Shown in pieces: positions 1 through 7,670 of a stretch of 49,777 nt of DNA. The DNA lies in assembly GCA_016281555.1 (NCBI GenBank), contig JAEEIV010000062.1, positions 1 to 49,777 on the forward strand, given 5' to 3'. A program made the position numbers and the translations under genes. Origin of the DNA: Lachnospiraceae bacterium. GTDB taxonomy: Bacteria > Bacillota > Clostridia > Lachnospirales > Lachnospiraceae. The stretch's first letter is position 1, and each line of letters starts with the position of its first letter. A model generated the notes under the pieces. The model had not been told where the DNA came from. It saw nothing but the letters and a program-made list of their open reading frames with translations, and did not search any database.

Positions 1-2074
1 CCGGGGCGGCGGAGACGCCGCATTCCAGAACGTACGGGAGCTCCATGATGACGCTCTCGATCTCGAACGGCCCGATCCGGTAGCCGCTCGACTTGATGAC
101 GTCGTCCACGCGGCCGACGTACCAGAAGAAACCGTCCTCATCGCGCCATGCGGTGTCGCCGGTATGGTAATAGCCGTCGTGCCAGGCTTCCTTCGTCTTT
201 TCTTCGTCGAGGTAATACCCCTTGAACAGTCCGACCGGCACTTTTTCCGAAGTCCGGATCACGATCTCGCCGACTTCGCCGTCGGGCACCGGGTTTCCTT
301 CCGGATCCAGGATGTCCACGTCAAAGAGCGGAGACGGACGGCCCATGGAGCCGACCTTGTGCGGACCGCCGATGAAATTGGCGATGGAGAGCGTCGTCTC
401 GGTTTGGCCGAAGCCTTCCAGGATCTGCAATCCGGTCAGTTTCTCGAACAGGCGGTAGACTTCCGGGTTCAATGCCTCGCCTGCCGTCGTCATATGGACG
501 ATGGAAGAGAGGTCGTACTTCGAAAGGTCCTGCCGGATCATCATGCGGAGCATGGTCGGTGGCGCGCAGAACGAAGTGATGTTGTATTTCCTGAACATCG
601 GCAGGATGACCGAGGCGTCGAAGCGGTCGAAATCGTAGGTGAAGACGGCCGATTCCGCGAGCCATTGCCCGTAGAGTTTGCCCCAGAGCGCCTTGCCCCA
701 GCCGGTTTCCGAGATCGTGAAGTGCAGACCTTCATCACCGGCGCCGTGCCAGTATTTCGCGGTCAGGTAATGACCGAGCGGATATTTGAACGAATGCGCC
801 GCGATCTTCGGGTAGCCGGTCGTGCCGGACGTGAAGAACATGAGCATCGTGTCGTCGCCGCAGGCCGTTTCGTCGTTCCTGTAGAAATGCGTGCTGTAGA
901 GCGGATATTCTTCATCAAAGTTCTTCCAGCCGTCCCGCTTTCCGCCGACTAAGAGTTTCAGTTTCAGCGTCGGAGAAGCTTTCGCAGCTTCGTCGACGTG
1001 CATCGCCGCGTCGCCGTCCGCGGTGCAGAGGATCGCGGAAACGCCGGCTGCATTGAAGCGGTATTCGTAATCGTGCGCCTGCAGCTGGTTCGTCGCCGGG
1101 ATCACGACCGCGCCGAGTTTGTGGAGACCGAGGATCGCATACCAGAACTGGTAATGCCGCTTCAGGACGAGCATGACGCGGTCGCCCTTCTGGATGCCGA
1201 GACTCTTGAAGTAGTTCGCGCACTGGTTCGAGTTCCGCTTCATGTCGTTGAACGTCAGGCGGCGTTCGGTCATGTCGGCCGAGATGTGCAGCATGGCGAG
1301 TTTGTCCGGCTCCCGTTTCGCGATCGCATCCACGATGTCGAAGGCGAAATTGAACCGGTCGTCGTTCTTGAATTCGATGGACAGCGGATAACCGTTTTCG
1401 CTTTCCGCAACGTTCACAAACTTCGAGGCAATGAGGTTCCGGTCGGTCATCCGGGCCGGGATCAGGGTGTCGCGGACCAGCTTTTCTTCTTCGCCGGCGC
1501 CCGGAAGCACCACGGCAATGAAGAGACAGTCGTGACCGTCCACTGCGATCATGCCGTGCGGCGTGGAACTGTTGTAGTAAATGCTGTCGCCTTCGCTTAA
1601 GTATTCGACGTTCTTGCCGATCTGAATTTTTAAGCGGCCGGAGACGATCAGGTCGAACTCCTGACCGGAGTGCTTCACGAGGTGGATCGGCTGATTCTGC
1701 AGCGCGGGATCATACTCGTACTTGACCCAGTAGGGCTCGGCGATCTTTTTCCGGAACATCGGCGCAAGGTTGCGGATCTCGATGCCGTCTTCCTTGGCGG
1801 TCGTCTGGCCGTGGCCTTTTCTCGTTACGGTGTAGCTGGACAGATGCGCGCTTTCGCCTTCCAGGATGTCGGTGATGCCGATCCCGAACGCGAGTGCGCA
1901 CTTATGGATGAAGGTAAACGGGAAATCGACGGTGCCGCTTTCGTAGTTTCTGTAGTCCTCCAAGGAGACTTCGACCTTCTCCGCCATTTCCGCTTCGGTG
2001 TATCCGGAGATCTCTCTCATTTCCCGGATACGGAGCGCTACCTCCTGCATTTTCAGCATTTCATCAGATGTCAT
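1..2074 (-). CDS. XRE-HTH / cupin / medium-chain acyl-CoA synthetase fusion (3' end cut by window edge)
   Basis: I translated this by hand on the minus strand. It is open from an ATG at 2074 to the window edge (691 codons, no stop), so the C-terminus lies outside. Residues about 1-65 are an XRE-type helix-turn-helix (YTEAEMAEKVEVSLEDYRN). Residues about 100-190 are a cupin with the HSGQEFDLIVSGRL and STPHGM stretches. From about 205 onward it is an AMP-forming acyl-CoA synthetase of the ACSM/benzoate-CoA ligase type, with the P-loop FFTSGTTGYPK near residue 411, then GFGQTE and YHTGDTAWRD. The start is supported by GGAG six bases upstream. It lies 25 bases after the preceding gene's stop and is the last visible gene of a three-gene operon. 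XRE-cupin proteins usually bind a small ligand and DNA. Joined to a ligase, the cupin could sense the acid or acyl-CoA, but that is inference. Substrate unknown. Confidence 0.88.
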   Translation of the reverse strand, partial: MTSDEMLKMQEVALRIREMREISGYTEAEMAEKVEVSLEDYRNYESGTVDFPFTFIHKCALAFGIGITDILEGESAHLSSYTVTRKGHGQTTAKEDGIEIRNLAPMFRKKIAEPYWVKYEYDPALQNQPIHLVKHSGQEFDLIVSGRLKIQIGKNVEYLSEGDSIYYNSSTPHGMIAVDGHDCLFIAVVLPGAGEEEKLVRDTLIPARMTDRNLIASKFVNVAESENGYPLSIEFKNDDRFNFAFDIVDAIAKREPDKLAMLHISADMTERRLTFNDMKRNSNQCANYFKSLGIQKGDRVMLVLKRHYQFWYAILGLHKLGAVVIPATNQLQAHDYEYRFNAAGVSAILCTADGDAAMHVDEAAKASPTLKLKLLVGGKRDGWKNFDEEYPLYSTHFYRNDETACGDDTMLMFFTSGTTGYPKIAAHSFKYPLGHYLTAKYWHGAGDEGLHFTISETGWGKALWGKLYGQWLAESAVFTYDFDRFDASVILPMFRKYNITSFCAPPTMLRMMIRQDLSKYDLSSIVHMTTAGEALNPEVYRLFEKLTGLQILEGFGQTETTLSIANFIGGPHKVGSMGRPSPLFDVDILDPEGNPVPDGEVGEIVIRTSEKVPVGLFKGYYLDEEKTKEAWHDGYYHTGDTAWRDEDGFFWYVGRVDDVIKSSGYRIGPFEIESVIMELPYVLECGVSAAP

Positions 2075-2099
2075 ATCATTCTCCGCTGTTTCTTCGGCG

Positions 2100-4577
2100 T
2101 TACAGCCCCAGCCGTTTTGCCGCGTCTTCACGCATTTTGTATTTCAGGATCTTTCCCGCGGCGTTCATCGGGAAGGAGTCCGTGAATTCAATGTATTTCG
2201 GTACTTTGTGTCTGGCGAGCGAAGCCGTGATGTAGGTCCGGAGCTCTTCTTCGGTCAAAGTCTCGCCTTCCTTCAGGATCACCGCGGCCAACGCTTCTTC
2301 GCCGTAGCGTTTGTCCGGCACGCCGATGACCTGTACGTCCTGCACCGCCGGGTGCGTATAGATGAACTCCTCGATCTCCTTCGGGTAGATGTTTTCTCCG
2401 CCGCGGATGATCATGTCCTTCAACCGTCCCGTGATCTTGTAGCAGCCCCGTTCGTCCCGGCAGGCCAGGTCTCCGGAATGGAGCCAGCCGTCCCGGTCGA
2501 CGGTGTCCCTGGTCGCGTTCGGCATCTTGTAATAACCCTTCATCGTGTTGTAGCCCCGGGAACAGAACTCGCCGTTTTGTCCGTCCGGCAGCGTCTCGCC
2601 GGTCTCCGGGTCCACGATCTTGCATTCCACGTGCGGGAAGTCGTAGCCGACGGTTTCCGTCCGGAGGTCGAGCGGATCCGTCCAGGCGGACATCGTGCTG
2701 CCCGGCGAGGATTCGGTCTGTCCGTAGACGCTGACGATGCCCCGCATGTTCATTTCGTTCGGATCCGCCGCCCGTTTCATGAGTTCCGGAGGGCAGCCCG
2801 CACCGGCCATGATGCCGGTCCGCATGTGCGAGAAATCGGTCTTCCGGTAGTCTTCGTGATTGAACATCGCGATGAACATGGTCGGGACGCCGTTGAAGCA
2901 GGTGATCTTTTCCTGATTGATGCAGGCGAGACTGCTCTTCGCCGAGAAATACGGCATCGGGCAGACCGTGGCGCCGTGCGTCATCGAGGAAGTCATGGAC
3001 AATACCATGCCGAAGCAATGGAACATCGGCACCTGGATCATCATGCGGTCCGCCGTGGAAAGACCCATGCGGTCGCCGATGCACTTGCCGTTGTTCACGA
3101 CGTTGTAATGCGTCAGCATGACGCCTTTCGGGAAGCCGGTCGTTCCGGAGGTGTACTGCATGTTGCAGACATCGTCCGGACGGACGCGTAAGGAGAGCCG
3201 CTCGATCTCGCGGAGCGGGACCAGATCTCTCCGGCGCATGGCTTCTTCAAAAGTCAGTGCGCCCGGCATCTTAAAGCCCACGGTGATCACGTTCCTGAGG
3301 AAGGGCAATGCCTTCGCACGGAGCGGTTCGCCGGGCTTGGAAGCGGCGATCTCCGGGCAGAGCGTATTCACGATGCTCCGGTAATCCGAATCGAGACACG
3401 ACTCGATCATGACGAGGGTGTGCGTGTCCGACTGGCGGAGCAGGTATTCCGCCTCATGGATCTTATAGGCGGTATTCACAGTGACGAGCACGGCGCCGAT
3501 TTTCGTCGCAGCCCAGAACGTGATGAACCATTCAGGCACGTTCGTCGCCCAGACCGCGACCTTGGTGCCGGGTTTCACGCCGAGAGAAACGAGTGCTCGC
3601 GCAAAATCATTGACGTCGTCCCGGAACTCCGAATAAGTTCTCGTGTAATCGAGCGTCGTGTACTTGAAACAATACTGGTCAGGGAATTCCTCGGCCATGC
3701 GGTCCAGCACCTTCGGGAAAGTCAGGTCAATGAGCTCGTCCTTCTTGAAGACGTATTCGCCGGAGCCGTCGTGGTTCGGGTAGAGACGTTTTTTCTTGCC
3801 GCGGGTGGATTCGAAGCGCCGCATGTAGTTCACGAAGTGCGGCAGGATCACGTCCATGTAGGGCAGTTCCGGCATCCACTCGACTTTCCATTCCAGAGAG
3901 ATGAAGCCGTCGTAGTCCACGGAATAGAGCGCACGGATCACGTCGTCGATCGGCAGCGTGCCTTCTCCGACGAGTTCGTACTTCCCGGAATCGTTCGAAT
4001 CCCTGAGATGAACGTGCTTCACGTAGGCGCCGAGGTTCCGGATCGTCTCGTCCGGCGTCTCGCGTTTGTCGCGGCAGGGATGATGAACGTCCCAGAGCAC
4101 GCCGAGGTCGTCGGAAGCGTATTCGTCGAGCAATGCCCGGAGCACGGCCGTATCGGTAAACAGGCCGTTCGTTTTAATGAGCAGGACGATGCCGTTCTTT
4201 CTGGCTTCGGGGAGGAGCAGGTCCAGATCTTTCCGGAAGTCCTCCACGGAAGCGGCGTCGCTGCGGAGCGCCACGTATTCGGTATGCATGACTCCGGCGA
4301 GACGGATGAGAAAGCGAAGATGCGGGATCGCTTCCGGATCGCCCACGCCGATATTGCAGGAAGAGTCGAAGAGCGGGAGCGAAAGGCCGGCTTCGCGGAG
4401 TGAGCGGAGCGTGGCTTTCGCATTGTATTCATCGAGCGGTCCGCCCGGTCCGACGAGCGCGTCGTCCTTGAACGCGTTATAGACCTCGATCCCGGTAAAC
4501 CCGTTCTCGAGAGCCATCGCCATAAGTTCCGGCCACGCAGCGTCCGTCCGTCCTCTTGTGGAAAATGAGAGGTTCAT
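2100..4577 (-). CDS. TIM-barrel (sugar isomerase-like) / acyl-CoA synthetase fusion protein
   Basis: This 825-residue protein has two clear parts. Residues about 1-255 resemble the xylose isomerase-like/AP endonuclease 2 TIM-barrel family (FTGIEVYNAF, LGVLWDVHHPCRD, VKHVHLRDSND, GFISLEWKVEW). Residues about 275-825 are an AMP-forming acyl-CoA synthetase with the P-loop YTSGTTGFPKGVM near residue 474, YGQTESS, LHSGDLACRDERGCY, GGENIYPKEIEEF and the C-terminal AAGKILKYKMRE carrying the usual catalytic lysine. Both halves look intact. The ATG overlaps the stop of the upstream LeuA-like gene (ATGA, 4 bases), so translation is probably coupled. The ligase half looks like medium/long-chain fatty acyl-CoA synthetases. 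Whether the barrel acts on the same substrate is unknown. There is no signal peptide, so it is cytoplasmic. Confidence 0.92.
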   Translation of the reverse strand: MNLSFSTRGRTDAAWPELMAMALENGFTGIEVYNAFKDDALVGPGGPLDEYNAKATLRSLREAGLSLPLFDSSCNIGVGDPEAIPHLRFLIRLAGVMHTEYVALRSDAASVEDFRKDLDLLLPEARKNGIVLLIKTNGLFTDTAVLRALLDEYASDDLGVLWDVHHPCRDKRETPDETIRNLGAYVKHVHLRDSNDSGKYELVGEGTLPIDDVIRALYSVDYDGFISLEWKVEWMPELPYMDVILPHFVNYMRRFESTRGKKKRLYPNHDGSGEYVFKKDELIDLTFPKVLDRMAEEFPDQYCFKYTTLDYTRTYSEFRDDVNDFARALVSLGVKPGTKVAVWATNVPEWFITFWAATKIGAVLVTVNTAYKIHEAEYLLRQSDTHTLVMIESCLDSDYRSIVNTLCPEIAASKPGEPLRAKALPFLRNVITVGFKMPGALTFEEAMRRRDLVPLREIERLSLRVRPDDVCNMQYTSGTTGFPKGVMLTHYNVVNNGKCIGDRMGLSTADRMMIQVPMFHCFGMVLSMTSSMTHGATVCPMPYFSAKSSLACINQEKITCFNGVPTMFIAMFNHEDYRKTDFSHMRTGIMAGAGCPPELMKRAADPNEMNMRGIVSVYGQTESSPGSTMSAWTDPLDLRTETVGYDFPHVECKIVDPETGETLPDGQNGEFCSRGYNTMKGYYKMPNATRDTVDRDGWLHSGDLACRDERGCYKITGRLKDMIIRGGENIYPKEIEEFIYTHPAVQDVQVIGVPDKRYGEEALAAVILKEGETLTEEELRTYITASLARHKVPKYIEFTDSFPMNAAGKILKYKMREDAAKRLGL

Positions 4578-5986
4578 TGCTGACCCTCCTCATAGACTAT
4601 TTTGTTCAATGCGTTGACGTAAGCGTGGATGCTGGAGCCGACGATGTCGGTCGAGATGCCGCGGCCGGAATAGAGCTTTCCGTTCGCACGGAGACGCACG
4701 ATCGTTTCACCCATGGCTTCGCGGCCTTCCGTGACGGCACGGATCTGGAAATCGTCGAGTTCGTAATGCGTGCCGATGATCTGCTCAATGGCTAAGAAGG
4801 AGGCGTCGATCGGTCCGTCGCCGACGGAGAGACCGTCCTTCACGCCCTCGTCCGTGGAAAGGCGGACGTGGCTGCTCGAACTGATGATGTTTCCGGAGTT
4901 TACGAGATAACTTTCGACGCGGTAGGTCGGAGGGACCTGAAGCGCGGAAGTCGCGATCAGGGCGTCGAGTTCCTTGGCATTGACGCTGCCCTTTTTGGCG
5001 GCCACCGAGGAGAACACCTCAAAGACGCGGATCACGTCGTCTTCGGTCAGGTCGTAGCCGAGCTTTTTCGAAGCGCTCCGGACGGCGGCAATGTCTTCGT
5101 TCGCCCCGAGCGTGAATTCCTGCTCCTCACGGACGCCGTTCTCAAAAGGCGTGCTCTTTTTCTTCTCGTTTTTGAACAGCCTTGCAGCCTGCTCCGCCGT
5201 GCGGTGGAGTTCCGTGTAGCGGATGCCGGAAGAAACCGAAAGGCTGCCGCTCCGTTCCGAAAGCACGGAGGCGAGCGTTTCCAGGGAAACGGTCCCGGCG
5301 GAAGCCACGGAGACCTTGATCTCGTCGGCGCCGGCCCGGATCGCGTTCACTGCGGAGGCCTCTGCGAGGCCGAGACGGCCGGAGAGCAGAACGCCGAGTT
5401 TCGCCCGGCCGTTCAGTGCGGCTTTCAGTTCGGCGACGAAATCGAAGACCTCATTCGGAAGCAGGTCGCCGGCCGCATCGGAAACGGTGATGAGCCCTGC
5501 GCCGCTTTCGATCGCCTGATCGATGCTCCGAAGCAAAAAAGCGCGGTCCGAACGGAAAGCGTCCAAGGCGAGGAACTCCACGTCCTCGCGGAACGCCCGG
5601 CATTCGGCGACGCGCTTCTTCAGAAGCTCGATCATGGCTTCGGGTTTTTTATGATACAAGTATTCCATCTGCACGGTCGAGACCGGAAGCGCGACCTGTA
5701 AGCGCGCCCGTTTCGCCTCGGTGAGACAGCTTTCGACGAAACCTGCGCCGCCGTCTTCGATGACGGGGACCGGCACGGTGAGTACGGCGTTTTCCACCGC
5801 AGTGGACAATGATTTGATGAGCAGGGCGTCCGTCTTGTCGAAATCGGCTTCTCCGGTCTCCACGGAATCCACCCCGAGTTTGTCGAGAAGTCTCGCAAGC
5901 TCGAGCTTTTCGCGGAACGACAGAGAGAATTCTCCTCCGTCCTTCGCCTGTCGCATGGTGATGTCACTGATTACGATTCTGGTCAT
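4574..5986 (-). CDS. LeuA/homocitrate synthase-like protein with degenerate metal site and C-terminal LeuA regulatory domain
   Basis: A 470-residue homologue of 2-isopropylmalate/homocitrate synthases. The N-terminal barrel begins VISDITMRQ and continues LDKLGVDSVETG, matching DTTLRDGEQ and LGVDxIE of LeuA. The Asp after the Arg is replaced (MRQ), and the HxHND metal motif is replaced by VLLSGRLGLA. About 100 C-terminal residues (SSSHVRLSTDEG, GDGPIDASFLAIEQI, YSGRGISTDIVGSSIHAY) match the LeuA allosteric domain. An ATG exists 18 bases upstream (6004), but GGAGG sits six bases before the ATG at 5986, so I use 5986. A consensus promoter lies at 6078-6106. It is the first gene of the operon with the two ligase fusions. 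The fold assignment is secure. Catalytic activity as a Claisen-condensing synthase is doubtful. Confidence 0.85.
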   Translation of the reverse strand: MTRIVISDITMRQAKDGGEFSLSFREKLELARLLDKLGVDSVETGEADFDKTDALLIKSLSTAVENAVLTVPVPVIEDGGAGFVESCLTEAKRARLQVALPVSTVQMEYLYHKKPEAMIELLKKRVAECRAFREDVEFLALDAFRSDRAFLLRSIDQAIESGAGLITVSDAAGDLLPNEVFDFVAELKAALNGRAKLGVLLSGRLGLAEASAVNAIRAGADEIKVSVASAGTVSLETLASVLSERSGSLSVSSGIRYTELHRTAEQAARLFKNEKKKSTPFENGVREEQEFTLGANEDIAAVRSASKKLGYDLTEDDVIRVFEVFSSVAAKKGSVNAKELDALIATSALQVPPTYRVESYLVNSGNIISSSSHVRLSTDEGVKDGLSVGDGPIDASFLAIEQIIGTHYELDDFQIRAVTEGREAMGETIVRLRANGKLYSGRGISTDIVGSSIHAYVNALNKIVYEEGQQ

Positions 5987-6077
5987 TGTCCGCCTCCGCG
6001 CCACAAAAAATTCTGCCTCAAAACGAAAAAAACCGAAGCCCGGGAATCCTTTTCCGATTCGAAAAGACGTTCAGTCT

Positions 6078-6106
6078 ATTATAAAACTATTCTTTATGAC
6101 TGTCAA
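6078..6106 (-). promoter_or_regulatory. Sigma-A-type promoter of the LeuA-like/ligase operon
   Basis: On the minus strand, TTGACA (6101-6106) and TATAAT (6078-6083) are exact consensus hexamers separated by 17 bases. They lie about 90 bases before the ATG at 5986. The leader holds a small GAATC/GATTC stem and a run of seven T near 6030, which could be a weak attenuator. Confidence 0.78.
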
Positions 6107-6136
6107 TAATTCAGTAGAAGGGTTCGGGAGAAAAGA

Positions 6137-6712
6137 TTACCGAATTTGAGGCTCCGAACCTGCCTGTTTTCGCTGTTTTGCACGATATGCGAGTTCATAG
6201 AGCAGGGAGAAGGCGTATTTGAGGATCAGTTCGACACCGAGAATGATGATGTGAAAGCGAATGTGGGCTTCCGGATCGATGATGAGCAGGACCGAAAGCA
6301 CGATGACCGAGAGAGAGCAGAGCCCCCCGAGAACGCCCATCTTTTTCTCGCGGAACAGGGAGCAGAATTCATAGAGTTCGTAACCTTCTTCGATGATGGA
6401 CCAGACGGCCCAGATCGTGCAGACTTTGATAAGATGTTCGGAATTTGTCGCGGTGGAGTGGAGGAAAACCATCATGAGGACTCCGAGAAAGACGGAAACG
6501 AGGTCGTTGACGCCGGTCGGAAGCAGGCGGAACGAACCGTGGACGACCTTGATGCGGATGAGATCGTCCAGCGCGAAAAGGATCATGACTGAACCGACGA
6601 CGAACGCCGCGTACTCTGTGAAATAGCCGGGAAATACAAAGATCAGTACCGCAGCGGCGGTAAAGACGACGATGCGTACGGTTTTCCACAAGATGATCAT
6701 TGATCGGTTCAT
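6137..6712 (-). CDS. DUF308/HdeD-like integral membrane protein
   Basis: A 191-residue hydrophobic protein with about six membrane segments (IVVFTAAAVLIFVF, AAFVVGSVMILFAL, VSVFLGVLMMVFL, VCTIWAVWSIIEE, LCSLSVIVLSVLLI and a final helix near IIILGVELILKYAF). The short helices in pairs resemble the HdeD/DUF308 family, whose molecular role is unknown outside acid stress in enterobacteria. An in-frame ATG exists at 6769, but AAAGGA five bases before 6712 marks MNRSM as the start. It follows a terminator at 6727-6760, leaving only about 15 bases, and no promoter is visible there. Expression may depend on read-through. The C-terminal tail is basic and cytoplasmic-looking (RAKQRKQ). Confidence 0.7.
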   Translation of the reverse strand: MNRSMIILWKTVRIVVFTAAAVLIFVFPGYFTEYAAFVVGSVMILFALDDLIRIKVVHGSFRLLPTGVNDLVSVFLGVLMMVFLHSTATNSEHLIKVCTIWAVWSIIEEGYELYEFCSLFREKKMGVLGGLCSLSVIVLSVLLIIDPEAHIRFHIIILGVELILKYAFSLLYELAYRAKQRKQAGSEPQIR

Positions 6713-6726
6713 GCTGTTCCTTTCAC

Positions 6727-6760
6727 GAGAAAAGAGGCTGCCGTTACGAGCGACAGCCTC
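6727..6760 (-). terminator. Rho-independent terminator after the structured RNA region
   Basis: On the minus strand, GAGGCTG and CAGCCTC (6734-6760) form a 7-bp stem followed by TTTTCTC. It ends transcription coming from the 7469 gene or the RNA candidate, just upstream of the DUF308-like gene. Confidence 0.65.
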
Positions 6761-6767
6761 CGAAAAC

Positions 6768-6925
6768 AAAACGGGAAATCCTTAAAGCCCGGAAAATTCC
6801 GGGATGTACCAGACCGTACACGGAACGACTGCCTCAGAAGTCCTGTATAGTCCCGTGCCTGATCCGCCTGAGGCGCAATGCGTTCCCGCTTGGTTTACCT
6901 CATCCTCTGCCTGAAGTTCTGACTG
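6768..6925 (-). ncRNA. Candidate rod-shaped structured RNA of unknown family
   Basis: This 200-base gene-free stretch folds into a long, nearly symmetrical rod. Nested complementary blocks in plus coordinates are 6802-6806 with 6901-6905 (GGATG/CATCC), 6808-6811 with 6891-6894, 6822-6827 with 6881-6886 (GGAACG/CGTTCC), and 6831-6837 with 6868-6874 (GCCTCAG/CTGAGGC), enclosing a 30-base apical region. A second small hairpin (CCCGGA/TCCGGG) follows at about 6788-6803. Strand is inferred from the minus-strand terminator just downstream. A rod with internal loops resembles 6S RNA in outline, but I cannot match it to a known family by eye. It could also be a structured 3' UTR of the 7469 gene. Confidence 0.45.
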
Positions 6926-6929
6926 CTGT

Positions 6930-7469
6930 TTACCGGCCGAGCGCCTTCTTCATGCGGTCGATGACGTACGCCTTCGTGTTCCACCAGCCCTCGTAATCGA
7001 TATAGAACCGGAGATAAGGCGTGCCCTCCTTGCGGCAGTTTTCGCGAACCTTCTTCGCTTCGCTGGAACTGGAAAGCAGTTCGATGACGAGCGCTTTTCC
7101 GGCGGCGCCGAAGAACGTATAGATGTTCGCGTGCTGACCTTTCGGGTCGTTCCGTTCAAACGTAAGATCCGGGAATTCCTCGTGGAAGATCTTCTCGAAG
7201 TACGCGGTGTAGGAACCGTTGAAGTTGTACTGGTTTTCCTCCGCGGGCATCACAGGACCCCAGGAGAAACCGGAAGGACCGGTGACTTCTTCCGGAGCGG
7301 ATACATACTGGTTCTGAGGTTCTTCCGCGGAAGGAGCGGCAGAAGACCCCGCATTTTCTTTCTCTTTTGCCTTTTCGGCTTCCGCAGCCTTGAAGAGTTC
7401 ATTGAAGAGGCTGTTCGCCGCTTTTTCGGCTTCCTTGTCTCCGCCGAACAATTTAGAAAACAATCCCAT
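6930..7469 (-). CDS. Conserved-looking small protein of unknown function (charged N-terminus, globular C-terminus)
   Basis: A 179-residue protein starting MGLFSKLFGGDKEAEK. Residues about 10-90 are charged, Ala/Glu/Lys- and Pro-rich, and probably helical then disordered. The last 95 residues form a compact domain with YFEKIFHEEFPDLTFERN, KALVIELLSSSSEAKKVREN, TPYLRFYIDYEGWWN and VIDRMKKALGR. The alternating strand/helix pattern with a conserved E and K (VIELL...K) is vaguely like restriction-endonuclease-fold domains, but no catalytic motif is certain, so no function is assigned. The reading frame opens at 7769. However, AAAGGA seven bases before the ATG at 7469 and a promoter at 7544-7572 fix the start. 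No signal peptide. Followed by the structured RNA region. Confidence 0.7.
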   Translation of the reverse strand: MGLFSKLFGGDKEAEKAANSLFNELFKAAEAEKAKEKENAGSSAAPSAEEPQNQYVSAPEEVTGPSGFSWGPVMPAEENQYNFNGSYTAYFEKIFHEEFPDLTFERNDPKGQHANIYTFFGAAGKALVIELLSSSSEAKKVRENCRKEGTPYLRFYIDYEGWWNTKAYVIDRMKKALGR

Positions 7470-7543
7470 GACTTGATCCTTTCTCTGAATGACCGCACAG
7501 CCTGCGGCGGCGTTGTGTATCCGGGGAACGTCCCTTGATTCAT

Positions 7544-7572
7544 AAATTAGCATAACGTCGTCAAAAAGGCAA
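7544..7572 (-). promoter_or_regulatory. Possible promoter of the 7469 gene
   Basis: On the minus strand, TTGCCT (7567-7572), 17 bases, then TAATTT (7544-7549) preceded by TGC (extended -10). It lies about 75 bases before the ATG at 7469. A moderate match. Confidence 0.4.
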
Positions 7573-7593
7573 GTATTTATTCGTTTGGAAATG

Positions 7594-7622
7594 TGGACAG
7601 GAGCGCAATTACGTGGTACAAT
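7594..7622 (+). promoter_or_regulatory. Promoter of the glycyl radical enzyme gene
   Basis: TGGACA (7594-7599), 17 bases, TACAAT (7617-7622), 48 bases upstream of the ATG at 7671. It is divergent from the promoter of the 7469 gene with about 20 bases between the -35 boxes. Confidence 0.62.
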
Positions 7623-7670
7623 AAATCTTAGCATAGTGGATTTCTCCGTGCAGAAACGGATGGAGAGAAG

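Noticed and set aside
1998-3191. Long open frame on the plus strand opposite the TIM-barrel/ligase gene
   Set aside because: It lies entirely antisense to a gene with clear motifs, has Arg/His-rich composition typical of GC-rich shadow frames and no Shine-Dalgarno site.
6768-6925. 6S, SRP or riboswitch assignment for the structured region
   Set aside because: The rod shape is suggestive, but no conserved sequence signature of these families is recognised, so it stays an unnamed candidate.
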